Below are positions 25,680 through 33,818 of a DNA stretch of 42,540 bases, one piece after another. The translations under genes and the position numbers were made by a program. The first letter of the stretch is position 1, and every line of letters starts with the position of its first letter. The notes under the pieces are model-generated. The model made no database searches and was not told the DNA's origin. It saw only the letters and a program-made list of their open reading frames with translations. Origin of the DNA: an uncultured Bacilli bacterium (lineage in GTDB: Bacteria > Bacillota_I > Bacilli_A > RFN20 > CAG-826); contig CALVXK010000004.1 of NCBI GenBank assembly GCA_944369075.1, positions 73,078 through 115,617 of the forward strand. The letters are read 5' to 3'.

Positions 25680-27105
25680 CTTTTTCATCCTCCATACATA
25701 AATGTACTGATGGACGTTTAAATGTCATTGGGAGAACTAGTACATTAGGATTATCTCCAACATATTTTTTAGCATCTTCATATGCTTCCATTACTGTATT
25801 TCTTGTTTTCATTCCCATTTCTCTAGCATATCCTGGGACTTTAGCACCAACAATATAAACAGCTTTACAATCTCTTTCAGCAATGTGAGCACAAGAGATC
25901 ATTGAGAATGCATGGAATGGATGGAATGCATATTTGAATCTATATGCTTCAATATATTTTTCTTTGTCCATTATATCGTAATAATGTTCAATATCAGGTA
26001 ATGTATTGCCGCGGGCAACATAGTAATCATAAACATCTTTCATTGCAGGGAATTCTTCATCACCGAAGTCATCACATTGAGCAAGAGCGATAATTACTGG
26101 ATTTTCAACCATGACTCTTTTTAATCTTACGATTTGAGCTGCAATAGCTTGTTCAATTAAGATAGGGTTTCTTCCTTGTCTTGTACCATATTGGAAGTCA
26201 TTTGGAAGACCCATAATAATTACGTCGTATTTTTTCTTTGCCCAGTGAACGTAGGTACGTTTATCAGCTACTTCCCAAGAAGCTTTTTCAACTGCATGAG
26301 CTTCACCAGCAAATACTGCTATTTGATGTGAGAATGAATCAAGGACTGCATCAACGCAGAAGAAGCTTTTACCCATTCCGTGTTCCATCCATTCACCAAT
26401 TGCATCAAATTTTTGTCTCATGAGTGAATGTGAAGTAACAGGAACGAAATCTTTTCTATGCATTACTTCTGGGCAGTGGTGAGATGAGATAGATTCCCAG
26501 TTGGAAATACCAGTTGCACAGTGTTTATATCCACCGCTATATCCACCATATGGGTTTCCTTGTGTATGCCCAATTAAGAAGCAAACATCAGAATCAAAAA
26601 CATATTTATTTATAACAACTTTTGCGTGGAACTTTGGTTCATATCCTAAATCAACGATATGTTCTGGATCTTCACTATCGTGATTAACAATTTGACCTTT
26701 GTCCCAGAATCTATTAAATAATTCATCGCCTAAGATTTTTTTGATTTCTTCTGGCTTATTTTTTCTATGTAGACCATTAGAACAAATAAGCATAATATCT
26801 TCTTCTTTTGCACCGGCTTTTAAACATTCATCAATAATTAATGGAATAGATGTTTTTCTATGTGAATCATCTTGGAAACCACCTTTAACCTTGTCAGGGA
26901 AGACGATTGTAATTTTGCTTCCTTCATGAACAAGTTCTGGGATAGTTTTCATGTTTAATGGGTGATGAAGTGCATCAAGTGTTGCTTGTTTTACATCATC
27001 AAGACCTTTTGGATCCTTTACAGTAACGCCAGTTTCGAATATATCACTATTATCAGGTACATTTACTTCAACTTGGCCGTCGCCATACTCTAATTTAACT
27101 TTCAT
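25672..27105 (-). CDS. LarA-like (DUF2088) nickel-pincer racemase/epimerase family protein
   Basis: 477 residues. LarA enzymes racemise or epimerise 2-hydroxyacids with a nickel-pincer nucleotide. Here the HR-type motif ICSNGLHRKN (107-116) and NPYGGYSGGYK (184-194), matching the HxxAGFSGGxK motif with the cofactor-linked Lys (K194), are clear. The His of that motif is Asn184, and the usual TRP motif near residue 75 is changed to SHRKT (81-85). It is about 50 residues longer than lactate racemase. The start lies in a TAATG overlap with the TPI-like stop; 8-base overlap with the NagB-like gene. The cofactor genes larB, larC and larE are not in the window. Substrate unknown. Confidence 0.82.
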   Translation of the reverse strand: MKVKLEYGDGQVEVNVPDNSDIFETGVTVKDPKGLDDVKQATLDALHHPLNMKTIPELVHEGSKITIVFPDKVKGGFQDDSHRKTSIPLIIDECLKAGAKEEDIMLICSNGLHRKNKPEEIKKILGDELFNRFWDKGQIVNHDSEDPEHIVDLGYEPKFHAKVVINKYVFDSDVCFLIGHTQGNPYGGYSGGYKHCATGISNWESISSHHCPEVMHRKDFVPVTSHSLMRQKFDAIGEWMEHGMGKSFFCVDAVLDSFSHQIAVFAGEAHAVEKASWEVADKRTYVHWAKKKYDVIIMGLPNDFQYGTRQGRNPILIEQAIAAQIVRLKRVMVENPVIIALAQCDDFGDEEFPAMKDVYDYYVARGNTLPDIEHYYDIMDKEKYIEAYRFKYAFHPFHAFSMISCAHIAERDCKAVYIVGAKVPGYAREMGMKTRNTVMEAYEDAKKYVGDNPNVLVLPMTFKRPSVHLCMEDEKDE

Positions 27106-27914
27106 TATTTTAACCCCTCTTTATATGTTTCAACGATTTTCTTAAAATCATCAAGATAAAAACCAAAATCTGCACCAAACCTTGTTAAAGCAATTAATCC
27201 TCCATCAAGTTCTTTTATTGAAGCTAGCATTTTAGCGTTATCTATTTTTAATCCGCCACCATAGACGACTCTAACGTCTTTAACTGATTTAATAAACTTA
27301 ACGATATCCTCTATATAATCTTTATCTGGTGGGGTTCTACCAGGGCCAATAGCCCAAACAGGTTCATAAGCGATAGTAACTTTCGATAAAGATACATCTT
27401 TTAAACCTACTTCGATTTGATTTTTTAAAACATTATATTTATCACCTTGTTCTTCAAGTTTTTCACCAATGCAATAAAGTACGTTCATTCCTGCATCAAT
27501 TGCACATTTAACTTCTTTATTTAATATTTCGTTTATATCAACTTTATTTCCGCCTAAAGAAGTTAAATAATTTAAGTGATTTCTTTCTTCACAGTGTCCG
27601 ATTAAAGCATCTTTTACTCCAATTGCTGCCATAGATTTAGCAGTTCTAGAAGTAGTAAATGCACCAAAATTGCCACCTTTTGATACATCAGCATAATGTA
27701 CCCCTTGGCAGCCAATTCTTATTTCTTTAGCGGCTTTTTTTGCACTAATTAAATTTGATTCTTGGAAATATATGGTGATTGGAATATCTAGATGCATGTC
27801 TTCGATTCCTTTAGTGATATCTTCACCATAAGTTTCGTTTGTAAAATTGTTATTGATTCCATCTAAAGAAGTTGGAATATCAAATCTTTTAAGGTTGAGA
27901 TATATATTTTTCAT
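27105..27914 (-). CDS. Triosephosphate isomerase paralogue
   Basis: 269 residues of the TIM fold. Catalytic positions are kept: N7 and K9 (of NxK), GHCEER with His107 (106-111) and AYEPVWAIG with Glu184 (182-190). Loop 6 continues PGRTPP in place of TGKTA. The phosphate-gripping loops differ: GGS is GGG (219-221) and the loop-8 GGAS is replaced by ALTRF (242-246). So it probably isomerises a different small sugar, as do known TPI paralogues for tetrulose phosphates. First gene of the six-gene operon (TPI-like, LarA-like, NagB-like, permease, ATPase, binding protein). Glycolytic TPI is likely elsewhere. Confidence 0.82.
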   Translation of the reverse strand: MKNIYLNLKRFDIPTSLDGINNNFTNETYGEDITKGIEDMHLDIPITIYFQESNLISAKKAAKEIRIGCQGVHYADVSKGGNFGAFTTSRTAKSMAAIGVKDALIGHCEERNHLNYLTSLGGNKVDINEILNKEVKCAIDAGMNVLYCIGEKLEEQGDKYNVLKNQIEVGLKDVSLSKVTIAYEPVWAIGPGRTPPDKDYIEDIVKFIKSVKDVRVVYGGGLKIDNAKMLASIKELDGGLIALTRFGADFGFYLDDFKKIVETYKEGLK

Positions 27915-27975
27915 AACATGAAAGCCCTTACATTGTTAATTTAAGTTTAACTATGTTCTTAGATAAAAACAATAT

Positions 27976-28018
27976 AATATTGACTTTAGGTTCGTTTTTT
28001 CTTGGATTTGTTTCGTTT
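27976..28018 (-). promoter_or_regulatory. Promoter region of the TPI-like operon with two TTCGTTT repeats
   Basis: TTCGTTT occurs at 27991-27997 and again at 28012-28018, exactly 21 bases apart (two helical turns). A TATTAT-like -10 on the minus strand lies near 27977. There is no good -35. The motif equals the half-site of the palindrome beside deoR, so the regulator may act here. Confidence 0.4.
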
Positions 28019-28023
28019 AAATA

Positions 28024-28710
28024 TTATTTAGTTTCATTTGAAAGATTTTCATCTTTATTAGAGTATTTAAAGACAATCAAATCGTTATTTTTTAAGTTTA
28101 AAGATGAAAAATAATTTCTTTCAAGTCTCATCCATATATTTTGAAAATTATTAAAATTAGATGGACTTTCACGTAGTTTTAATCTTTCAAGTTCTTCTTC
28201 TTTAGTTAATACTAAAAATAAATCTAAATCACTTCTTAAATCAATTTTACTAGATAAAGAATATGTTCCTTCAATTATAGTTAATCTAGATTTATTTTTA
28301 ATATTAACTTCTATTTCTTTATTTATTTGTTGTTCTTTACACGAAAAAATACCATATTTAAATGAAGATATAGTTTTATTAATTAATAGATTTATTAAAT
28401 TATTACTAATTTCTTTATTAAATCTAAGATAGTCTATATTTCCATTTAAATATGAATCTAATTTATCTAAATTATTAAATATATTTTCTTTATTATTTTT
28501 AGGTAAATAAAAATCATCTATATGAATAATATCTACTTTATCTTTTAAGTTATATTTATTTTTTAATTCATTTAACGATAAAGAGGTTTTGCCGCTAGTG
28601 GCAAAACCATCTATAAATACTATTACTTTTTCTTTTTTATATAATAATTCATCTATATATTTATATATTACATTTATATCTTTATTTATATAATAGATCG
28701 ATAAATCCAT
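28024..28710 (-). CDS. Uridine-kinase-like P-loop small-molecule kinase
   Basis: 228 residues. Walker A GFATSGKTS at 35-43 sits after strand KVIVFID, then DIIHIDDFYLPK near 69-80 as in uridine/phosphoribulokinase-type kinases, and LTIIEGTYSLSSKIDLRSDLDLFLVL near 142-167. The nucleoside-binding residues of true uridine kinase cannot be confirmed. It lies 5 bp after the ECF S-component gene on the same strand, so it most likely phosphorylates, and thereby traps, the vitamin-like compound brought in by that transporter. Extremely rich in Asn, Lys and Ile. Confidence 0.7.
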   Translation of the reverse strand: MDLSIYYINKDINVIYKYIDELLYKKEKVIVFIDGFATSGKTSLSLNELKNKYNLKDKVDIIHIDDFYLPKNNKENIFNNLDKLDSYLNGNIDYLRFNKEISNNLINLLINKTISSFKYGIFSCKEQQINKEIEVNIKNKSRLTIIEGTYSLSSKIDLRSDLDLFLVLTKEEELERLKLRESPSNFNNFQNIWMRLERNYFSSLNLKNNDLIVFKYSNKDENLSNETK

Positions 28711-28715
28711 AATTA

Positions 28716-29342
28716 TTATTGTTTATTATCGTTAGAATCACTAGTATTATTTTTATTTTTATCTTTAATTAGATTAAATGTATTAGTATTTTTAAGTAAA
28801 TTTAATCCATATAATAATCTAATTAAAGCAGGAACTACTACAAGTTGTAAAATCATTCCTGGCCAAGCCATAACAAAGTAGCTAGTCCAATAAGCACTCC
28901 AAGTATAACCATTACTATTAACATTAAAGAAAGTAACAATATAAGAAGCTAAACCTCCAACAAGTCTACCCCCAATCATTGCAGCGATTAAAGCGATATA
29001 TATAGCAAGTAAACTATCTACTTTATTTAATTTTTTAACTAATAATGAGAATAATAATCCACTAATTAAACCATATGTAGCAAGTTCAAAACACATTGGA
29101 ATAGAATTATAAATAGGTGGAGCACCAAAGATTAATGTTCTAGTAATAGGAACAATTAAGCCAATTAATCCTCCATAGAATGGTCCTAAAACGAAACCAG
29201 CAATAAATACTGGGATATGCATTGGTAAAAACATATTACCAAGTTCTGGATTAGATGCTGTTAAAAATGGCATTAGCCAACAAAGGGCTAAAAACATTGC
29301 CGCTAAACAGATCTTATTTATTTGTCTCGCAACTTTATTCAT
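28716..29342 (-). CDS. ECF transporter S-component (substrate-specific membrane subunit)
   Basis: 208 residues with about six membrane helices. LPMHIPVFIAGFVLGPFYGG near 39-58, IVPITRTLIFG near 64-74 and MCFELATYGLISGLLFS match S-components that pair with a shared EcfT-EcfA module. The module is not in the window, as is common for group II systems in Bacillota. The substrate (vitamin, pyrimidine, nucleoside or queuosine-type compound) cannot be assigned. CAGGAGT precedes the ATG. The following gene is a small-molecule kinase 5 bp away, which hints at uptake followed by phosphorylation. Confidence 0.78.
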   Translation of the reverse strand: MNKVARQINKICLAAMFLALCWLMPFLTASNPELGNMFLPMHIPVFIAGFVLGPFYGGLIGLIVPITRTLIFGAPPIYNSIPMCFELATYGLISGLLFSLLVKKLNKVDSLLAIYIALIAAMIGGRLVGGLASYIVTFFNVNSNGYTWSAYWTSYFVMAWPGMILQLVVVPALIRLLYGLNLLKNTNTFNLIKDKNKNNTSDSNDNKQ

Positions 29343-29466
29343 AAAATGACTCCTGAAATTTACTTTTATATTATTGCTTAGCTAATAACATATAAACAAA
29401 TATAAATTTATATTTCGAAACTAAAATAAGTAAATAACTTACACTCGAAATAATTTTAGTTTATAT

Positions 29467-30450
29467 TCATTTACTTTCTTCTTGTTTTACTTTCTTTTTC
29501 TTAAATTTAAATAAAGATGGCGGAAGTTGAGATAAAATAACTGCTAAAAATACAATAACTGATCCAATTATCTCTTCAACGCTCATATTTTGATTTACAT
29601 CACTAAATGCATAAAACTGATAGATTATAACCGCAGAAATTGCACTAAAGACACTTTCTAAAGATAAAATAATCGAAGAAACTGTCGGATTAACATATTT
29701 TTGTCCAACCATTTGTAACGTATAAGCTATTGCACTAGAAACTACACCCATAAATAATATAGAAATAGTTGATTCAACATTAAACATCGAAGCAAAAGAA
29801 GTTAAAGTTATACCTCTAATTAAAGAAATAACTAGAGCAATTACTCCTTGTGTTAAAAGTTGAAAGCTAGATAAATAATATACATTTAACCTTTTAGAAA
29901 AATAATCAACAAATAGTATCTGTAAAGCAAAAAATATTGCACCTATAAAAACTAATAAGTCACCAATAGTAAAATTAAAACCTTCTTTAAAATCAAAAGA
30001 AAGAAATAGTAAACCAATAACAGCTATTCCAACACTTATATAAACATTAATTCCACATTTTTTCTTTAAAAACAAAGCAAAGATTGGAACTAAAATAATA
30101 TATAAAGATGTTATAAACCCTGTTTTTGCCGCACTTGTAGTCTCTAAACCTAATTGTTGAAATAAAGAAGCAAGAAATAAACAAATTCCACAACAAATTG
30201 GTCCTAAAATTAAATCTTTTTTATTTCTTTTAATATTATTTTTCTTATCTTTTACTAACGAAAAAATAAGAAAAGGCGATAAAGCTATAATTCCAATAAA
30301 ACTACGTAAATATAATATGGAATAAGAATCCATATATTTAGTAACATTTGATTGAAATACAAAAGAAACACCCCAAAGAAAGGCAACAAGAAGTAATATC
30401 AAACTACCCCAAATCCCTTCTTTTTTTGCTTTTAAAACACCTTCATTCAT
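29467..30450 (-). CDS. EamA/DMT family transporter
   Basis: 327 residues with ten predicted membrane helices in two EamA repeats (about 14-150 and 165-305). Repeat one begins GSLILLLVAFLWGVSFVFQSN and repeat two GDLLVFIGAIFFALQILFVDYFSKR. The C-terminus is Lys-rich and cytoplasmic. DMT proteins export or exchange metabolites such as amino acids; substrate unknown. The gene ends in TGA, showing the standard code. It follows the GH3 gene by 47 bp on the same strand. Confidence 0.9.
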   Translation of the reverse strand: MNEGVLKAKKEGIWGSLILLLVAFLWGVSFVFQSNVTKYMDSYSILYLRSFIGIIALSPFLIFSLVKDKKNNIKRNKKDLILGPICCGICLFLASLFQQLGLETTSAAKTGFITSLYIILVPIFALFLKKKCGINVYISVGIAVIGLLFLSFDFKEGFNFTIGDLLVFIGAIFFALQILFVDYFSKRLNVYYLSSFQLLTQGVIALVISLIRGITLTSFASMFNVESTISILFMGVVSSAIAYTLQMVGQKYVNPTVSSIILSLESVFSAISAVIIYQFYAFSDVNQNMSVEEIIGSVIVFLAVILSQLPPSLFKFKKKKVKQEESK

Positions 30451-30497
30451 ACCGAATAGAAATTATATTAGATACTTATTTAAAATTCAAAATTATA

Positions 30498-32945
30498 TTA
30501 TTTATTTGCTTTAACAGTTTTCATTATACATTTACATAATTTAAACATATTAGAAATATAATGATCATCATTTAAGATTTTAATTAATAGATCAACTTCT
30601 TCATTTCCTAAAAAGTTACCAGCATAATATCTCATTTGTCTAATAGGAGAATCAAAAGCTAAAGAATAAATAAAGGAATCTTTCTTTAACATAGGAATGT
30701 GTTTAACTAAGAAACCAATCAATTTAGCACCTTTTGATTTATATTTAATTGCCTTTTTAATCGAGAAATTTTCATCAAAAACTACTTTATCTTTAGTAAT
30801 ATCAAATAATTTAGCTTCGTTATTCATCTTTAAATATTCCTCATCGCTTATTAGATCAACATCGACTTTAAAATATTTTTGAACACTACTTCTTACATAA
30901 GGAGGGTTGTTTTCAATGTTAATTCCTTCAACTAAAAGATTATAGGATTCAATGATTTGATAAGAATTTTTACCAACTTCGATTTGGTAGAGACCTTTTT
31001 CAACAACCCATTTTTTTAATCCTTTGTCAAAATAAGCAAACTCAGAATAAGGAATAGAAATTTCCACGTGGGAACTTGTATGAGCCTTAACAAAGACTTT
31101 TTTAAATCCTTTTAATTCTCTTTTAGCGTTAAAGATATTTTTACTAGGTTTAGCAATATAAACTTGAACAACTTCTTTTCCATCAATATCAGAATCATTA
31201 TAAACATCTAAACTTATTTTAATATCTTCATTTTCTTCTAAAGATGATTTATCAATGCTTATATTTTTATAAACAAAATTAGAATATGAAAGACCATAAC
31301 CAAAAGGATAAAGAATTGTTGAAGGATGAGATAAATAATATCTATATCCGACAAAAATACCTTCTTTATGAATGTTATCCATCAAATTATTTTCTAAATA
31401 ATTATAAATATAAGAATCTTTTAAAGATTTAAAGAAAGTTTCAGAAAGTCTTCCACTAGGATTATTATCTCCATAAATTGTTGATAAAATTGCTTCATTT
31501 ATAGCTTCTCCTCCAAGATAAGCTTCTAAAATTCCTTTTACTTTATCAACAAAAGGAAGTTCAACTACACCACCATTTTCTAAAACAACAATAATATTTT
31601 TATTAACTTCATATAATTTATTAATAAGTTCAATTTGAGATAGAGGTAAAGAAGCGTCTTTTCTATCAAAGCCTTCACTTTCAATTTCGTTTGGTAAACC
31701 TAAAAATACAATAATGGCATCTTTATTTTTTGCATTTTTACAAGCTTCGCTAATAAGTGATTTAGATTTTGCTAAAGAAGTAGAATCATAGCCTCTTAAA
31801 TAGGTATAATGACTTGAATATTTTCCTAATTCTTTAAGTAAAGAAGTTAAATTTAAAGGTTCGATTTTAGAAGATCCACTCCCTTGATATCTAGGTCTTT
31901 TAACAAATTCACCTAAAATAAGCACTGAATCACTTCTTCTAATTGGTAAGATATTATCGCTATTTTTAAGTAAAACTAGAGAGTTTTCTGCGATTTCTTT
32001 TGCAATATTGTGATCTTCTTCATAATTAACTCTTTTTCTTTGATTTCTTTCAAGATTTAAAACATGCTTTGCAATTTCAAAAACTTTTTGATTAACTACA
32101 TCAACATTAATATTTCCTTTTTTATACTCATTTAGTAACTTGAAATAATTAACATTAAAAGAATTTGGCATCTCTAAATTTAATCCAGCATTTATAGAAT
32201 CTAAAGGATTATTTACAGCAGCCCAATCGGATACTACAAAACCATCAAAACCCCATTCATTTCTTAATATATCAGTCAATAGATGCTTATTTTCACATGC
32301 ATAATAACCATTTACTCGGTTATAAGAAGCCATAATTGAAATTGGTTTTGCTTCTTTTACAACCATTTCAAATGCTTTAAGGTAAATTTCTCTTAAACTT
32401 CTTTCATCAACAACTTCATTTATTGTGCATCTTTCATTTTCTTCGCTATTAACCGCAAAATGTTTTAAACAGACGCCAACATTATTTGATTGAACACCTT
32501 TTACAAAACTAGCAGCAAGTTTACCCGTTAAAAAAGGATCTTCACTAAAATATTCAAAATTTCGACCACATAAAGGATTTCTTTTAATATTTATTCCAGG
32601 TCCTAAAAGAATTTGAACATCTTGATCTAAACACTCTTTTCCAATTGTTTCACCGAGTTTATAAAGTAAGTCTTCATCAAAAGAACATGAAGTTAAACTA
32701 GCAGTAGGAAAACAAGTTGATGGAAATACTTTAGCTCGAACACCATTTTCATCTTTTTCCGTTAAACTTTCCTTTCTTATTCCGTGAGGTCCATCACTAA
32801 GCCAAATAGATTTAACATTTAAACTAGGCAATGGATAAGTAGTCCAAAAGTCTTTTCCGCGAAGAAAAGCAAGTTTTTCTTCTATTGGTAAAACTTTTAT
32901 TTTCTCTTTAAGTTCAATTTCGTTTACTTCAAATTCATTATTCAT
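30498..32945 (-). CDS. Glycoside hydrolase family 3 protein, cytoplasmic beta-glycosidase
   Basis: 815 residues with no signal peptide, so it acts on imported oligosaccharides or glycosides. The N-terminal GH3 domain has LGPGINIKRNPLCGRNFEYFSEDP near 113-136, GVCLKHFAVNSEENER near 155-170 and the nucleophile motif GFVVSDWAAV near 238-247. The C-terminal GH3 domain (about 330-530) and a fibronectin-III-like domain (about 570-680) follow, then an extra helical tail of about 120 residues. Beta-glucosidase is the commonest activity, but xylosidase or others are possible. GAGGT precedes the ATG. Divergent from the CAT-like gene. Confidence 0.88.
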   Translation of the reverse strand: MNNEFEVNEIELKEKIKVLPIEEKLAFLRGKDFWTTYPLPSLNVKSIWLSDGPHGIRKESLTEKDENGVRAKVFPSTCFPTASLTSCSFDEDLLYKLGETIGKECLDQDVQILLGPGINIKRNPLCGRNFEYFSEDPFLTGKLAASFVKGVQSNNVGVCLKHFAVNSEENERCTINEVVDERSLREIYLKAFEMVVKEAKPISIMASYNRVNGYYACENKHLLTDILRNEWGFDGFVVSDWAAVNNPLDSINAGLNLEMPNSFNVNYFKLLNEYKKGNINVDVVNQKVFEIAKHVLNLERNQRKRVNYEEDHNIAKEIAENSLVLLKNSDNILPIRRSDSVLILGEFVKRPRYQGSGSSKIEPLNLTSLLKELGKYSSHYTYLRGYDSTSLAKSKSLISEACKNAKNKDAIIVFLGLPNEIESEGFDRKDASLPLSQIELINKLYEVNKNIIVVLENGGVVELPFVDKVKGILEAYLGGEAINEAILSTIYGDNNPSGRLSETFFKSLKDSYIYNYLENNLMDNIHKEGIFVGYRYYLSHPSTILYPFGYGLSYSNFVYKNISIDKSSLEENEDIKISLDVYNDSDIDGKEVVQVYIAKPSKNIFNAKRELKGFKKVFVKAHTSSHVEISIPYSEFAYFDKGLKKWVVEKGLYQIEVGKNSYQIIESYNLLVEGINIENNPPYVRSSVQKYFKVDVDLISDEEYLKMNNEAKLFDITKDKVVFDENFSIKKAIKYKSKGAKLIGFLVKHIPMLKKDSFIYSLAFDSPIRQMRYYAGNFLGNEEVDLLIKILNDDHYISNMFKLCKCIMKTVKANK

Positions 32946-32968
32946 AAGCTTACCTCAAACAATAAAGT

Positions 32969-33017
32969 AATTTTATCATAAATAAAATTCAAGAAGCATT
33001 ATATTTATGATAAAATT
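32969..33017. promoter_or_regulatory. 16-bp inverted repeat between divergent GH3 and CAT-like genes
   Basis: AATTTTATCATAAATA (32969-32984) and TATTTATGATAAAATT (33002-33017) form a perfect 16-bp inverted repeat with a 17-base centre. Each arm reads TATGATAAAAT outward, a good -10 element for one of the two genes. So it looks like a symmetric back-to-back promoter, possibly with an operator. Confidence 0.5.
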
Positions 33018-33040
33018 TCTTACTCTTAAAGGAATTTATT

Positions 33041-33721
33041 ATGGATAAAAACTACGAGATTATAGATAAATCAAATTTTAAAAAAATAAACCAATATAAC
33101 TGGTTTAGAACTTTTCCTGATCCAACTTATGGATTCAACGTAAAAATCAACGTTACAAAATTAATCGAATTTAACAAAAAACATCATTATTCTTTCTTCA
33201 TTACTTTTATTTATTTAGTTACGATTTCAATGAATGAAGTTTATGAAATGCATTTAAGAGAAATAGATAATAACAAAACTATTGCTTTTTTTCCTAAAAT
33301 AAATCCTACATATACTGTCTTATCTCATAAAAATGGTGTTTTTTATAATGCCAGAACTGATTTAACTTCTTCTTTTAAAGAATTTTATACAAACTGCCGT
33401 AAGACTATTGATTATTTTAAAAATAAAGAAGATATAGTTTTAGATTATAATTCCGATGATTTAGGTGTATATTACATGTCTTGTATTACATCTTTATCTA
33501 TGGAAAGCATGAAACATCCAACTCCTGCTAATAATTATGTTTCTAATAGCGTTCCTAGAGTGTTTTGGGATAAATATTATTACAATGAACTTGATAAGAA
33601 TTATTATGTCATGCTAAACATCACGGTTTCTCATACTTTAGTAGATGGCTTCCCTTTAACCGATGCATTCAATAATTTAATTAAAAATATTAATAATGTA
33701 GAAAAATTATTAAATAATTAA
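33041..33721 (+). CDS. Chloramphenicol acetyltransferase-fold (CatA-like) protein
   Basis: 226 residues with the CAT layout: N-terminal NWFRTFPDPTYGFNVKINVTKL, NPTYTVLSHKNGVFYNARTDLTSSFKEFY near 89-117 and the catalytic HxxxDG motif as SHTLVDGF near 203-210. In CAT the His of HHxxxDG is the general base; here the first His is Ser, the second is kept. Many chromosomal CatA-like proteins act on other acceptors, so antibiotic resistance should not be assumed. AAAGGA precedes the ATG. It is monocistronic, with a terminator at 33763-33788. Confidence 0.75.
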   Translation: MDKNYEIIDKSNFKKINQYNWFRTFPDPTYGFNVKINVTKLIEFNKKHHYSFFITFIYLVTISMNEVYEMHLREIDNNKTIAFFPKINPTYTVLSHKNGVFYNARTDLTSSFKEFYTNCRKTIDYFKNKEDIVLDYNSDDLGVYYMSCITSLSMESMKHPTPANNYVSNSVPRVFWDKYYYNELDKNYYVMLNITVSHTLVDGFPLTDAFNNLIKNINNVEKLLNN

Positions 33722-33762
33722 CACGTGGAAATATTTTTAAACGATATTTATCAATTGAAAAG

Positions 33763-33794
33763 AGTTATCTTGAAATTTCAAGATAACTATTATT
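33763..33794. terminator. Bidirectional terminator after the CAT-like gene
   Basis: AGTTATCTTGAAA (33763-33775) is directly followed by its reverse complement TTTCAAGATAACT (33776-33788), then a T-rich tail. It lies between the convergent CAT-like and AcnX small-subunit genes. Confidence 0.75.
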
Positions 33795-33818
33795 TTTATA
33801 TTTATAATCTATTTTGTA

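Noticed and set aside
29343..29466. Riboswitch upstream of the ECF S-component
   Set aside because: The 124-bp gap holds only AT-rich sequence with a weak AAACTAAAAT/ATTTTAGTTT repeat and none of the conserved cores of thiamine, folate, cobalamin or queuosine riboswitches that I could recognise.
29467..30450. Mycoplasma-type genetic code (TGA as Trp)
   Set aside because: The EamA gene ends in TGA at 29469-29467 and Trp codons in the window are TGG.
33041..33721. Chloramphenicol resistance gene
   Set aside because: Only the CAT fold and HxxxDG motif are supported; the sequence is divergent from known resistance enzymes and has no mobile context.
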